NCBI GenBank assembly: GCA_963742875.1
Contig: CAVUNO010000017.1
Location: 496,001 to 560,000, forward strand
Direction of reading: 5' to 3'
DNA length: 64,000 bases
Origin: Bog-532 sp963742875
GTDB lineage: Bacteria > Actinomycetota > Actinomycetes > Streptosporangiales > Streptosporangiaceae
How positions within the stretch are numbered: the stretch's first letter is position 1; each line of letters opens with the position of its first letter. The translations under genes and the position numbers were made by a program. This document shows positions 1 through 8,588 of the stretch, piece by piece. The notes beneath the pieces were generated by a model. That model saw nothing but the letters and a program-made list of their open reading frames with translations, was not told the DNA's origin and did not search any database.

Positions 1-1641
1 GGTCTGGCCGCGGTGGTTTTCGATGATGCCGCCGGTGTTCAGGAACCGCCGCTGGAGGGTGTCGGGGGTGGCGGTGGCGTAGCTGGGCAGGCGGCGGCGC
101 AGCGCGGCGCAGACGGTGTGGGCCAGGACGGACAGCATGACGTCGAGGTCGACGTTGAGCGGGACTGCGCCGGCCAGGGCGTCCAGGCTGAACGACTGGA
201 TCGCTTCGGCGAGGCGCTGCTCGATGTTCATCCGCCGGGCGTAGGACTGGATGACCTGGCGGGCCGGGAGCTGGGGCCGGTTGGTGATCAGCAAGGTGGG
301 CTGGTCGTGGCCTAGGCCGGTGACGGCGAGCTGGCGGATCGGGCGCGGGTAGGCCGACAGGGTCGCGGTGGGGTCGTCGTGCACTTTGACGCGGCGGGTC
401 TTGCCGCCGGCCCGGCCGAGGGTCATGGATGTCCAGGCGGTGGCGGGCAGGGCGGCCAGGGCCTTGGTGATGCCGGGGTGGCGGGCGCGCAAAGTGATGA
501 ACCCGATCTGCCGGTCATCCAGTTCGGCGAGCACGGCCTGGGTGGTGAGCTTGGAGTCGAAGATCAGCAGCGCCGGGTCGGATCCGGTGACGGCCTTCCA
601 GTGGTCGGCGAACGCGATGACCTCCCGGTTCTGGCTGGCTTTGGACAGGTCGGCGTTGGCGTATACCAGGGTGCGGGTGACGGCGTCTTCGGCGAAGAAG
701 GTCAGCACCGACCGGGTGCGCTGGGAGCGGCGGGGCACGTAGTGCTTCTCCAGGACCGGGTCCTCACCCCAGTGCATCACGGCGTGGAAGTCCAGGTTTA
801 GCGCTTCCCCCTGGGCGAGCCCGGCCGCGATGGCGCCCTTGTCCAGCGCGGTCAGGAACGCGGCCTGCCGGGAATGCTGCAGCCGGTAGGAGTAGGTGGT
901 CAGCGCGGTGGCCTTCGGCAAGGCCGTGAGCCCGGCGAACAGGGCGGCGCCGGGGTCGGCGGCGATGTCGTAGACGTGGGAGACCCGCCGGGTCGATGTC
1001 AGCTTGAGTGCCAGCAGCGACAAGATGTACGACAGGGCGGGGATCTTCGGGGTGGACGGGTAGCCCGCGGCGGCCACCATGTCCGGCACGCCGAGCGCGA
1101 TCAGGTCCGGGATGGCCAGGAACAGCCCGGCCAGCCGGGTCTCAGCCCGCCCGGGCAGCGCGGCGAAATCCGCGGCTTCGGCGCGGGCCTGGATCTCCCG
1201 GGCCGGTCCGCCGCGTTCGGCGTCGGGGCGGCGCCACATCCGGGGCAGCCCGTCGGCGGCGATCACCTCGGCGATCCCGGTCCGGTTCAGCGGGGTGCCC
1301 TCGGCGGCGAGAGCCTGGGCGATCTCGTCGATGGAGTGCCCGGCGGCGCGCAGCTCGATGATCCGCGGCCGGGCGGCGTCCTTGGCCGGCGCGGCCTTCG
1401 GGCCGGGCCTGCCGGTGACGAAGAACTCCCGCGCGCCCGCGCGGAAGTCCCGTACCGCCGAGGCCAGCGATGCCGGGGTGTAGCCGAACCGGGCGGCGGC
1501 CTCGGCCGCGGGCAGTCCCTCGGCCAGGTAGGCGCGCAGCGCCTCATACCGCCGGTGCGCCGGGGATTGCGGGCGCAGGAAGAACTCCCCGCCGGGCCGG
1601 GTAGGTTGAGGGTCTTTCGCTGACTGGTCGATGCTGCTAGT
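1..1641 (-). CDS. IS4-like DDE transposase, 3' end beyond window
   Basis: The minus-strand frame is open from 1641 to the left edge and encodes about 545 residues of a DDE transposase. An N-terminal helix-turn-helix-like part (FGYTPASLASAVRDF) is followed by a core with candidate acidic residues in NLDFHAVMHWGEDP and LLIFDSKL, and a late YARRMNIEQ segment that fits the Y-R-E signature of IS4-type enzymes. Reading is toward lower coordinates and the C-terminus lies outside the window. No ATG, GTG or TTG is found in this frame between the upstream TGA (1642-1644) and the homologous region, so the true start is unclear; a CTG start, frameshifting or a lost start are all possible. The exact IS family is my inference from the motif order. 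Confidence 0.75.
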
Positions 1642-1647
1642 TCACCA

Positions 1648-1674
1648 CGTCTGCGACGGGATCTCCCGCAGACG
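1648..1674 (-). promoter_or_regulatory. Hairpin just upstream of the left-edge transposase
   Basis: A perfect 8-bp inverted repeat (1648-1655 with 1667-1674) brackets an 11-base loop directly upstream of the transposase reading frame. Hairpins at this place in insertion sequences often block read-through translation from outside transcripts. That role is inference here. Confidence 0.4.
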
Positions 1675-1969
1675 CGCCGGTACCGGGTCATCCCGCCATG
1701 AATTACATGGCTGTAAGCCTGTACTACCGTGGTGCCGGCGGGCCGTCCGGTATGACATTAGCAGCCATCTGACACGACCAGTCAGCGTTACATACCCCAC
1801 CTAATGGCCGCCCGTAGCGGAGCTATCGCACAAAATGCCTGCACACAGACCAGAGGCAGTCCCCTGCGGCCGGATGCCATCCAGTCAGCCAGGGGATAAC
1901 TACCCGCCGCGAGAATCGGCGCTAACGCTCCGTGCCCTAGCGGACAATGGCCGCACCGGGCGCGACGGT

Positions 1970-2377
1970 TCAGCGGACGGTGACGACGATCGTGCCCGAA
2001 GTGCGGTCCACGACGGGATGGCGGTCGTGGGGGCCGCTCAGCCGCAGGAGCTGCGCACGAAAGCTCTCGTTGCCCCGGTGCGTCAGACGGATCGTGTCCA
2101 GCAGCGGCTCGCCAGTGCCTCGGTTATCGCTCACGCACTTCACGGTGTGCCATACCGCCCGGCCGGGGTGCGCGTCGAGGCAGAGCTCTTCGCTCGAGTA
2201 GGCGTCGTTCCCGCCACTCGCGTTGAGGTGCACGCTCTGCCCGGCGTGCACCACCCGCGGGGTGACCGAGAGCCCGATGTCCGATTTGGCGAAGGCCGGG
2301 GATGCCGCCACCGCGACCACCGCAGCCCCGGTCAGCCCGAGCACGGCCACGCGCCCACCCACATGGCAATAGTGCAT
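1970..2377 (-). CDS. Secreted hypothetical protein
   Basis: This is a 135-residue protein with a clear Sec signal peptide: a short positive start, a hydrophobic core around AVLGLTGAAVVAVAA and a probable AxA cleavage site at SPAFA-KS. The mature part (about 100 residues) is beta-rich, with two cysteines that could form a disulfide, and looks like a small extracellular beta-sandwich; I do not recognise a named family. The start at 2377 was chosen because a GGGAGAAAG ribosome site lies just upstream. A longer frame to 2536 would bury the signal peptide. It stands alone between two insertion sequences. Confidence 0.65.
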   Translation of the reverse strand: MHYCHVGGRVAVLGLTGAAVVAVAASPAFAKSDIGLSVTPRVVHAGQSVHLNASGGNDAYSSEELCLDAHPGRAVWHTVKCVSDNRGTGEPLLDTIRLTHRGNESFRAQLLRLSGPHDRHPVVDRTSGTIVVTVR

Positions 2378-2880
2378 CACGTTCTTTCTCCCGTCCGGAT
2401 TCCGACGCCCGACTCCCAGCATCCGATCGAAGCGCTCGGCTTCAGTGTTCGATTCGGATCCGTGATTTGATCGAGCCCAGTGAATTTGCTTCACGTATCT
2501 GAGACGGCTGAGAGCCACAGACAGTTGGCGTAGCATCTCGACCGCGGCGATGAACCCACGCTGGATTCTTACCCCGATCGCTCGCGAGTGGTCGCCGTGT
2601 CACTGTCGGCATAGCCGATTGCTCGTGATGGCCCCTTGCTACCGGCTTGCTACCGGCCGCGATTGACGCCGTCTCTGCGAGCTTAACAATTGTGAGCCGA
2701 GGAAGACGGCTGCGCGGTCAGCGGACATTCGCATGCCGCATGAGCGACGTGATCTCTGTCCGCTGCGGTGTGGCCCGGCGCGCAGCGGGCGGGCCGCCAA
2801 GGCAGATCCCGCCGCTGACGCCGGGCCAGCGGCGCCGCGAGGCGGCGCCTTGATCTATACACGGCTCGATTCGGCAGTGT
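2378..2880. other. Intergenic stretch, no gene recognised
   Basis: I see no convincing coding frame here; the long minus-strand frame that crosses it is the shadow of the IS481 transposase gene. It should hold the promoter of the secreted protein gene that ends at 1970. Confidence 0.5.
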
Positions 2881-2902
2881 CACTGCCCTGGCACATGTCC
2901 TG
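2881..2902 (+). repeat. Direct repeat flanking the IS481 element, left copy
   Basis: This 22-base stretch recurs with one mismatch at 4866-4887, on the other side of the IS element and about 20-30 bases outside its inverted repeats. A further partial copy follows the right one (CACTGCCCTGGC). It is too far out to be a normal target duplication. Confidence 0.7.
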
Positions 2903-2921
2903 TCACGGGAGATGCTTGACA

Positions 2922-4837
2922 TCACAGTCCCAGCACATGGCTTACAGATGGCCGTGAGCTGGCTTTTCTGTTCCTCATCGGTTGCGGGTGGTGGGGTGGC
3001 AGGAGGCCGGGGTTGGCACTGGTCGAGTTGTCGGTTGTTGAGCAGCGTTACCGGGCTGTCCTGGAGGTCGCCTCGGGAGTTCCGGTCGCGGAGGTCGCCG
3101 GGCGGTTCGGGGTGTCCCGGCAGAGTGTGCATGCCTGGGTCCGGCGGTATGAGCAGGGTGGCCTGGGCGGGCTGATGGACCGGTCCCGGCGGCCGGAAAA
3201 GTCGCCCGGCCAGGTCAGTGCGGAGATTGAGGCGGTGGTGTGTGAGCTGCGGCGGGAGCATCCGCGGTGGGGGCCGGTCCGGCTGGCGCATGAGGTGAAG
3301 CGGGCCGGGGCCAGCCCGGCGCCGTCGCGGATGAGCGTCTACCGGGTGCTGGTCCGCCACGGGCTGATCGAGCCGCAGCCCCGCAAGCCGCCCAAAGACA
3401 GTTATGTGCGGTGGGAACGCGATACGCCGATGGCGTTGTGGCAGCTGGACATCGTCGGCGGGGTGTTCCTCACCGATGGCACCGAAGCGAAGGTGGTGAC
3501 CGGGGTTGATGATCATTCCCGGTACTGCGTGATCGCGTCGGTGGTAGCCAGGGCGACCGGCCGGGCCGTCTGCCTGGCGTTCGCTGCGGCGCTGCGGCGG
3601 TTCGGGGTGCCTGGTGAAGTGCTCAGCGACAACGGCAAGCAGTTCACCGACCGGTTCGGCAAGGGCGGGGAGGTGCTGTTCGACCGGATCTGCCGGGACA
3701 ACGGGATCACCCACCGGCTGACCCAGCCGCGGTCCCCGACCACCACCGGGAAGATCGAGCGGTTTCATGGCAGCTTGCGCCGGGAGCTGCTCGATGACGC
3801 GGTCCCGTTCGCCGATCTGGCCGCCGCGCAGGCCGCGATCGATGCCCGGGTCAGTGAGTACAACACGGTCCGGCCGCATCAGGCGCTGGGCATGGTGGCC
3901 CCCGCGGAACGGTTCAGCGCGGCGGCTGCGCAGGCGGAACAGGAGCTGCTGCCGTTGCGGTTCCCGGCCGTGCTCGCCTTGTCCGCCGCCCCGCCCGCAA
4001 GTTCGGCTCCCGCCGGGCAGCCAGAAGAACCCGCGGCAGAACCGGCCGCGGCGGTGCCGGTCTATGACGGCGGCCCGGTGGAGTTCGAGCGGGTCGTCCC
4101 GGCCAGCGGGAACATGCAGGTCGCCCGGCGCCAGTTCTGGCTCGGCCCGGACCGGTCCGGGCTGACCGTCACGTTCTGGGCCAGCACCGAGGTCATCCAC
4201 CTGCTGATCGCCGGGACCCGGATCAAGACCGTCCGTTCCCACCTGTCGGCCGCGGACCTGACCGCGCTGGCCGCGACCGGGGCACGCCTGGCCGGGCCGC
4301 CGCCTCCGCCGCCTGCCGAGCCGGGCGCCGCGCTCGAGGTGGACCGGACCGTCAGCCGCACCGGTGCGGTCATCTTGGCCAGCACGTCTGTCCCGGCCGG
4401 GGAGATCCTCGGCGGCCGCCGCGTCAGCATCCGGATCGAGCAGAGCACGCTGATGTTCTTCGACCCGGCCACCCGCGAGCTGCTGCGCACCCGGCCCAGC
4501 CCGCTGACCTGGGACCAGGCCCGCCGCCTGCGCGGCGCCCGTCCCGCCGGGCCGCCGCCGCAGCCGTCGGCCGCACCGGTCACCGCCCAGCGGGTGGCCA
4601 GCAACAGCGGGGTGATCATGATCGCCGGGCAGAAGATCGCCCTGGGCCGCATCCACGCCCGCCGCATCGTCACCGTCCACGTCACCGCCGACGTCATCAC
4701 CATCGACCTGGGCGGGGATGACACCCGCACCGTCCGGCGGACCACCACCCAGTCGGTCCGCAGCATCAAAGCCCAGCAGCACCGCAAGGCTGCCCATGTT
4801 TCCTAGGCCATCTGGAAAGCATGTCCTGGGACTGTGA
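2922..4837 (+). mobile_element. Complete IS481-family insertion sequence
   Basis: Imperfect inverted repeats of about 32 bases bound the element. The left end is 2922-2953 and the right end is 4806-4837; both share the outer TCACAGTCCCAG and the inner CAGATGGCC when read inward. One transposase gene fills the inside, and its stop codon lies within the right repeat. I could not see a matching short target duplication directly outside the ends. Confidence 0.85.
3013..4806 (+). CDS. IS481-family transposase with long C-terminal extension
   Basis: The 597-residue protein starts with a helix-turn-helix (residues about 10-60, VAGRFGVSRQSVHAWVRRY), then an integrase core with the DDE triad at D146 (WQLDIVG), D206 (VLSDNGK) and E249 (TGKIERFHG). 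The core ends near residue 305 with the usual NTVRPHQALGM motif. Residues about 310-597 are an extra half that is proline- and alanine-rich and contains two repeated beta-type blocks. Typical IS481 transposases are 300-400 residues, so this is an extended variant of a kind common in actinomycetes. The frame is intact and the element has both ends, so it may still be active. Confidence 0.9.
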   Translation: MALVELSVVEQRYRAVLEVASGVPVAEVAGRFGVSRQSVHAWVRRYEQGGLGGLMDRSRRPEKSPGQVSAEIEAVVCELRREHPRWGPVRLAHEVKRAGASPAPSRMSVYRVLVRHGLIEPQPRKPPKDSYVRWERDTPMALWQLDIVGGVFLTDGTEAKVVTGVDDHSRYCVIASVVARATGRAVCLAFAAALRRFGVPGEVLSDNGKQFTDRFGKGGEVLFDRICRDNGITHRLTQPRSPTTTGKIERFHGSLRRELLDDAVPFADLAAAQAAIDARVSEYNTVRPHQALGMVAPAERFSAAAAQAEQELLPLRFPAVLALSAAPPASSAPAGQPEEPAAEPAAAVPVYDGGPVEFERVVPASGNMQVARRQFWLGPDRSGLTVTFWASTEVIHLLIAGTRIKTVRSHLSAADLTALAATGARLAGPPPPPPAEPGAALEVDRTVSRTGAVILASTSVPAGEILGGRRVSIRIEQSTLMFFDPATRELLRTRPSPLTWDQARRLRGARPAGPPPQPSAAPVTAQRVASNSGVIMIAGQKIALGRIHARRIVTVHVTADVITIDLGGDDTRTVRRTTTQSVRSIKAQQHRKAAHVS

Positions 4838-4865
4838 TCCGTCAACCATCAGGTGGGATTAGACA

Positions 4866-4887
4866 CACTGCCCTGGCACATGCCCTG
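4866..4887 (+). repeat. Direct repeat flanking the IS481 element, right copy
   Basis: This is the partner of 2881-2902 (one mismatch), followed directly by a second, shorter tandem copy. Confidence 0.7.
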
Positions 4888-4902
4888 GCACACTGCCCTG
4901 GC

Positions 4903-5114
4903 GGCTCGCGGCTGCGCTTCTGGCAGCGCTGGCGGAGCACCTGGCTGCGCAGCATGATCAGGCCGCGCCGGAATGGCCCGAGATACGGGTGCTTCAGCGG
5001 CCGTGGTTCCCTGCGGAACTGGCAGCCCAGCGAGCCGACGCGCTGGTCTGGGCACCGGCCGCATTTCGCAAACACGGCGTTTACTTGTCCGCCAGGGACC
5101 TGGAGGCCGCGTGA
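4903..5114 (+). pseudogene. 3' fragment of the gene that partners a DUF6036-type nucleotidyltransferase
   Basis: An open frame with no start reads through WPEIRVLQRPWFPAELAA and ends with a segment like PAAFRKHGVYLSARDLEAA before TGA at 5112-5114. This C-terminal pattern is what I associate with the small protein usually encoded just before DUF6036 nucleotidyltransferases. The 5' part is missing; the IS481 element ends 66 bases upstream and probably marks the deletion. The stop overlaps the GTG start of the next gene, the normal coupling for this pair. Confidence 0.55.
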
Positions 5115-5680
5115 CCTGGCCGGATGATGTTCTGTTTGGCAGGGCAGAGATCGAGCGAGCCTTCCTGCGCTTGGCGAGTGCCTGGCCCGCCGGGGTGTCG
5201 TCGCAGATGTATTCGTCGTTGGCGGCGCCGCCATGGCCCTGGCCTACGATGCTACCCGCGTGACTCGTGATGTCGACGCGGCGTTCAAGCCACACGGAAT
5301 CGTCCTGGAGGAGGCCAGGAAGGTTGCTGATGACCTCGGACTCCCGCCCTGGTGGCTTAACGAGCAGGCGAGCGTTTACATCTCCGGGAAAGAAGACGCC
5401 AGCAAGCGCCGGGTGTTCGATCATCCGGGATTGCGCGTAGTGGCGGCCTCGCCGGCTCATGTGTTCGCGATGAAGGCACGCGCCGCCAGGACGCGGGATA
5501 TCGATGACCTTCGCCTGTTGGCCGACATCATCGGGCTAAATTCAGCCGAGGAAGCTTTGCAAATATGCGCGGAGTTCTACCCGGACGAACCCGTATCCGC
5601 CAGATCGACTGCTGTGCTCCTTGAGCTTTCGGCTCCGCCGGAACCGCGAGGTAGACGGGCAAACGGCCCGGCCGGGGCGT
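5111..5680 (+). pseudogene. Frameshifted DUF6036/AbiEii-like nucleotidyltransferase
   Basis: The start GTG at 5111 overlaps the upstream stop. The first 25 or so residues (VTWPDDVLFGRAEIERAFLR) are in one frame; the rest, from about 5185, is in the next (CLARRGVVADVFVVGGAAM, then AYDATRVTRDVDAAF). The GG-(A)M and DVDAAF motifs are the nucleotidyltransferase fingerprint of this family. The later part (RTRDIDDLRLLADIIG) is also typical. The C-terminal frame then runs on antisense into unrelated sequence, so the native stop is lost near 5620. Such proteins act as toxin-like tRNA or nucleotide transferases in AbiE-type systems. This copy is not expected to work. Confidence 0.7.
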
Positions 5681-5745
5681 CACAGGTGGCCGTCAGGCCG
5701 ACCGGCGAGCTTACCTCCAGGTGGCAGTCAGTCGGCCTCAGTTGG

Positions 5746-6195
5746 TTAGTCGCCGTCAGGATGAGCAACCGCTCCGTCGCTTGGCATGTCGAGTTGCTCG
5801 CGCAGCCAGGCCGTATCGACGCCGGTCATGCCATCGGCGGCGAGGAGGTCGGCCTCGTACTCGAACTGCCGCAGCAGCGCCCCCAGGTACGGCCGCTTCC
5901 GGCCGGATGCGGCCTGCCTGGGCGTTCGGCCGAGCAACGCGGGAACCTTCTCATCGAGCCAAAACTTCTCCCAGCCTTCGGCCGCGGTCGCGGCGCCGCC
6001 GGGGGACGCGCGCTGGCCGACCGCCCAGGCGAAGTCCGCCGGGTCGATCCGCTTCTCCGAAGTAACCACCGGGTCGGCGCCGACCTTGCGGAGTATGCCA
6101 AGCAGGCGAGCCAGCCGCTGCTGGGAGTTCACCTCGACGGTGATCTCGCGGCCACGGACCCGCAGCACACCGTTACCTGATCGATCAACTTCTGT
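5746..6195 (-). pseudogene. C-terminal fragment, SEC-C/DUF2384-type protein
   Basis: The readable part starts at the IS607 boundary (about 6195) and runs to a stop at 5746. It contains a hydrophilic segment (VRGREITVEVNSQQRLARLL) and a C-terminal module WLDEKVPALLGRTPRQAAS ending in DTAWLREQLDM. That closing pattern (LD-x-P-A-L-x-G-x-T-P-R-x-A) is what I know from SEC-C and related actinobacterial proteins. The N-terminus was removed by the IS607 insertion or a linked deletion; the apparent in-frame start at 6351 lies inside tnpB. Function unknown. Confidence 0.5.
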
Positions 6196-6202
6196 CTCAT
6201 GA

Positions 6203-7636
6203 TCAGGCAGCCTCTCCTTGCGGAGGGGCGGTCCCCGTCTGATCGGCGGCGGGTGGGCCGCTGCGCGGGGTTGACGCTTCCTCGCCTCCGGCCACCGCAC
6301 CCGAGAGTGGGCTGGTCTTACGGATGGCTCTACGTCCTGCCACCGGGCCACTCCCGGCGGGCCTGCCTTCCACGCCGGGGGCGTGCTCGCTCAGGCGGGC
6401 GAGGTTGATCGCGGCATTCACATCGCGGTCGTGCAGGGCGCCGCAGCCGTCACACGTCCAGTTGCGCTCGGCCAGGGTGAGCTTGGCTTTCACCACGCCG
6501 CAGGCCGAGCAGGTCTTCGAGGATGGATACCACCGGCCGGCCACCACAAGCCGGGAGCCGTACCAGGTGCTCTTGTAGGCGAGCTGGCGACGCAGTTCGG
6601 CCGGGGCGGCGTCGGCGATGGCCCGGTTCAGCCCGCGGCCGCCGCGGCCCGCGCCGGGTTTACGCCGGGACATCCCCGTGACGTTGAGGTCCTCGACAAC
6701 GATGACCTGGTGGCGTTGGGCCAGCGCGGTGGTTGCCTTGTGCAACGTGTCGCGGCGCAGATCGGCAGCCCGGGCGTGCACCCGCCCGATCCGCGCCCGG
6801 GTGCGCCGCCACCGGCGCGAGGCCCGCTGCCCGGTGCGCCGGTCCGGGCCGATCTGCCGGGCCGCTTTGCGTTGCAGGACCCGTAGCCGGGCCTGCGCCG
6901 CCGCCAGCGGCTTCGGTGCGGGCACGCGCGCGAGCACGGTGCCGTCCGTCGCGGCGGCCACCAGCATGTCCCGCACGCCCAGGTCGACGCCGATCATCGG
7001 GTGGGCCCGGTCCAGGCCCACGTGCGCGGGGCGGGCCAGGTGGCGCTGCACCTCGACGGTGAACGCGCATTGCCAGCGCCGCCCGTCGAAGGACACCGCG
7101 GCTGACAGGATCCGTGCGGCCCCGCCGCGGACCCGGTCCAGCAGCGCATCGGCCGGCTCGTGGGTCTTGACCCGGCCGATGCGGGGCAGCACCACATGCG
7201 TGCCGTCCTGCACGCGGATCGCGCCGGTGGTGAACCGGCACGATACCCGCGACCGGCGCCGGGACTTGAACCGCGGGAAGCCGATCCCCGGGCCGCGTCG
7301 CTTGCCGGCCCTACTGCCGGAGTACTGCTTCAACCCGCGGGCCAGGGCGTCCAGCCCGGAGTTGTACGCCTCCTTGCTGTTCTCCGGCCACCACGGCGCG
7401 ATCTCGTCCTTGTTCGCGTTCCACCACCGGCGCAGCGCCGGCAGCGTCCACGGCACCTCGGTCAGCTGATCTTCGGGCACCCCGTAGGAGCGTTCGGCCG
7501 CGCGCTGGTCCAGGCACCGCCGCACCCGGGCCAGTCCCTCGTTGAACGCCTTGCGCGCCGCGCCGCAGTGCGAGGCCAGCGCGCGCGCCTGCCCGGCTGC
7601 CGGATCCAGCGCGAACCGGTACGCCTGCAGCACCAC
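6203..7636 (-). CDS. tnpB: TnpB, RNA-guided DNA endonuclease of IS607 element
   Basis: This is a 477-residue TnpB. The N-terminal wedge/REC-like part (residues 1-200) is followed by a RuvC nuclease split into three: D218 in GVDLGVRD, E315 in VVEDLNV and D405 in LHDRDVNAA. A zinc ribbon with C376, C379, C395 and C398 sits between RuvC II and III. All catalytic residues are present and the frame is intact. The start is a GTG immediately after the tnpA stop (7637-7639), implying coupled translation. The C-terminal tail of about 60 residues is low-complexity; the omega-RNA often overlaps this end. Known TnpB proteins cut DNA beside a short target-adjacent motif and help the element persist. Confidence 0.92.
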   Translation of the reverse strand: MVLQAYRFALDPAAGQARALASHCGAARKAFNEGLARVRRCLDQRAAERSYGVPEDQLTEVPWTLPALRRWWNANKDEIAPWWPENSKEAYNSGLDALARGLKQYSGSRAGKRRGPGIGFPRFKSRRRSRVSCRFTTGAIRVQDGTHVVLPRIGRVKTHEPADALLDRVRGGAARILSAAVSFDGRRWQCAFTVEVQRHLARPAHVGLDRAHPMIGVDLGVRDMLVAAATDGTVLARVPAPKPLAAAQARLRVLQRKAARQIGPDRRTGQRASRRWRRTRARIGRVHARAADLRRDTLHKATTALAQRHQVIVVEDLNVTGMSRRKPGAGRGGRGLNRAIADAAPAELRRQLAYKSTWYGSRLVVAGRWYPSSKTCSACGVVKAKLTLAERNWTCDGCGALHDRDVNAAINLARLSEHAPGVEGRPAGSGPVAGRRAIRKTSPLSGAVAGGEEASTPRSGPPAADQTGTAPPQGEAA

Positions 7637-8224
7637 TCAGGCCGCCGCATCCATCTCAGCGTTCCTGGCCGCGGTGACCGCACGCATCGCCCGGTTACGG
7701 GCACCGCGGCGGCCGTACAGCCGGGCACACATCGAAGTAAGCACCTCGATCATGTCGCGGACCAGGTCATCGGTGGTCTCACCCGGGTCGGCCACGATCA
7801 GACGCCGGCCGTGCGCGGCCAGCGCCGCGTCCAGGTGCTCCACCCCGAAACGGGCCAGCCGGTCGCGGTGCTCCACAACGATCACCGCGGCAGAAGGGTC
7901 TGACAGGATCCGCCGCAGCTTCGGACGTTTGCCGTTCAGCCCGGACCCGACCTCGCGCACCACCCCGGCCACCGTCAGGCCCTGACCGGTAACCCATTCG
8001 GTAACCCGGGCCACCTGCCGGTCCAGGTCGGCGCGCTGGTCATGCGAGGACACCCGCGCGTACACCACCACCCCAGCGGCGCCGCTGCTCGCAGCGGGCA
8101 CCTCGACCAGGATCGTGCCGGTCGCGGTCTGCTGAGCTGGCACCGGCAGCTTGCCATCCCGCCACCACCGCCACGCCGTCTGATAATGCACACCCTCCCG
8201 GGCGGCCCACTCGTGAAGCTTCAC
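7637..8224 (-). CDS. tnpA: IS607-family serine recombinase TnpA
   Basis: The protein has about 195 residues. It begins with a MerR-like helix-turn-helix (KLHEWAAREGVHYQTAWRWW) and continues with a small serine resolvase domain whose catalytic serine is in VVVYARVSS (residue 59 or 60); further conserved segments are VVEHRDRLARFG and IVADPGETTDD. The DNA-binding domain preceding the catalytic domain is the IS607 arrangement, the reverse of ordinary resolvases. A GTG start at 8224 gives the usual N-terminus MKLHEWA; longer frames upstream have no homology. The gene abuts tnpB. Confidence 0.9.
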   Translation of the reverse strand: MKLHEWAAREGVHYQTAWRWWRDGKLPVPAQQTATGTILVEVPAASSGAAGVVVYARVSSHDQRADLDRQVARVTEWVTGQGLTVAGVVREVGSGLNGKRPKLRRILSDPSAAVIVVEHRDRLARFGVEHLDAALAAHGRRLIVADPGETTDDLVRDMIEVLTSMCARLYGRRGARNRAMRAVTAARNAEMDAAA

Positions 8225-8233
8225 AACACTGAT

Positions 8234-8249
8234 GCAAACAGATGTTTGC
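8234..8249. promoter_or_regulatory. Palindrome upstream of tnpA
   Basis: A 7-base inverted repeat with a 2-base centre (GCAAACA-GA-TGTTTGC) lies 10 bases in front of the tnpA start. It could be an operator or part of the recombinase-binding left end; this is inference. Confidence 0.5.
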
Positions 8250-8280
8250 TGATATCTGATGACGCCACGCCGAGCAGTTG

Positions 8281-8511
8281 CTAACCCCGCACCCAGCGTC
8301 GCGGACCTTCGGGCGCCTCGACATCCTTGTGGCCCTGGGCGCGCAACTGTGCCATGGCCTCTGCCATCATCGCCTCGCCCTGGCCGCCGGGGATCAGCGC
8401 ACCCCACCAGGTGACCCGGTCCGGCTCGTCGGTGTCGAGATCGAAATCGGCGCGTGCTGCCAGCTTGCCGACCGTGCCTTCCACCACCGCAATCGCCGTG
8501 ATCAGGCACAT
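8281..8511 (-). CDS. Small hypothetical protein (third gene of overlapping trio)
   Basis: This is a 76-residue soluble protein (MCLITAIAVVEGTVGKLAAR...), acidic in the middle (DFDLDTDEPDRVTWWGAL), with no recognised family. Its start overlaps the end of the preceding tiny gene by 10 bases, and the stop lies at the edge of the IS607 element, so the downstream part of this operon may have been displaced by the insertion. The overlap pattern and absence of stops support it as a real gene. It resembles the tiny uncharacterised genes near transfer functions of actinomycete integrative elements only in style. Confidence 0.5.
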   Translation of the reverse strand: MCLITAIAVVEGTVGKLAARADFDLDTDEPDRVTWWGALIPGGQGEAMMAEAMAQLRAQGHKDVEAPEGPRRWVRG

Positions 8512-8588
8512 GGGTCGCCGTCGGTGTTGGCGATCGTCGGCGGCGCGGCTCGGTAGCGGTGCACGTCCGCGGCGATACGGGTAATCAT
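8502..8588 (-). CDS. Tiny ORF, 28 residues (second gene of trio)
   Basis: The frame encodes MITRIAADVHRYRAAPPTIA and eight more residues. Its ATG overlaps the TGA of the preceding gene (ATGA) and its own end overlaps the next start. Such two-sided coupling suggests it is translated, although it is very short. No function can be assigned. Confidence 0.4.
   Translation of the reverse strand: MITRIAADVHRYRAAPPTIANTDGDPCA

Larger units (their letters stand above)
6196..8280 (-). mobile_element. IS607-type element (tnpA + tnpB)
   Basis: A serine-recombinase tnpA (7637-8224) and tnpB (6203-7636) are abutted on the minus strand, the diagnostic IS607 layout. IS607 elements lack terminal inverted repeats, so both ends are estimated: the right end close to the tnpB stop, where the SEC-C fragment begins, and the left end before the stop of the small gene at 8281. 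The omega-RNA partner of TnpB would be encoded on the minus strand around and beyond the tnpB 3' end. Confidence 0.75.

Noticed and set aside
2683..4845. Long minus-strand frame of 720 codons
   Set aside because: It is the antisense shadow of the IS481 transposase gene, with no recognisable domains and a biased amino acid content.
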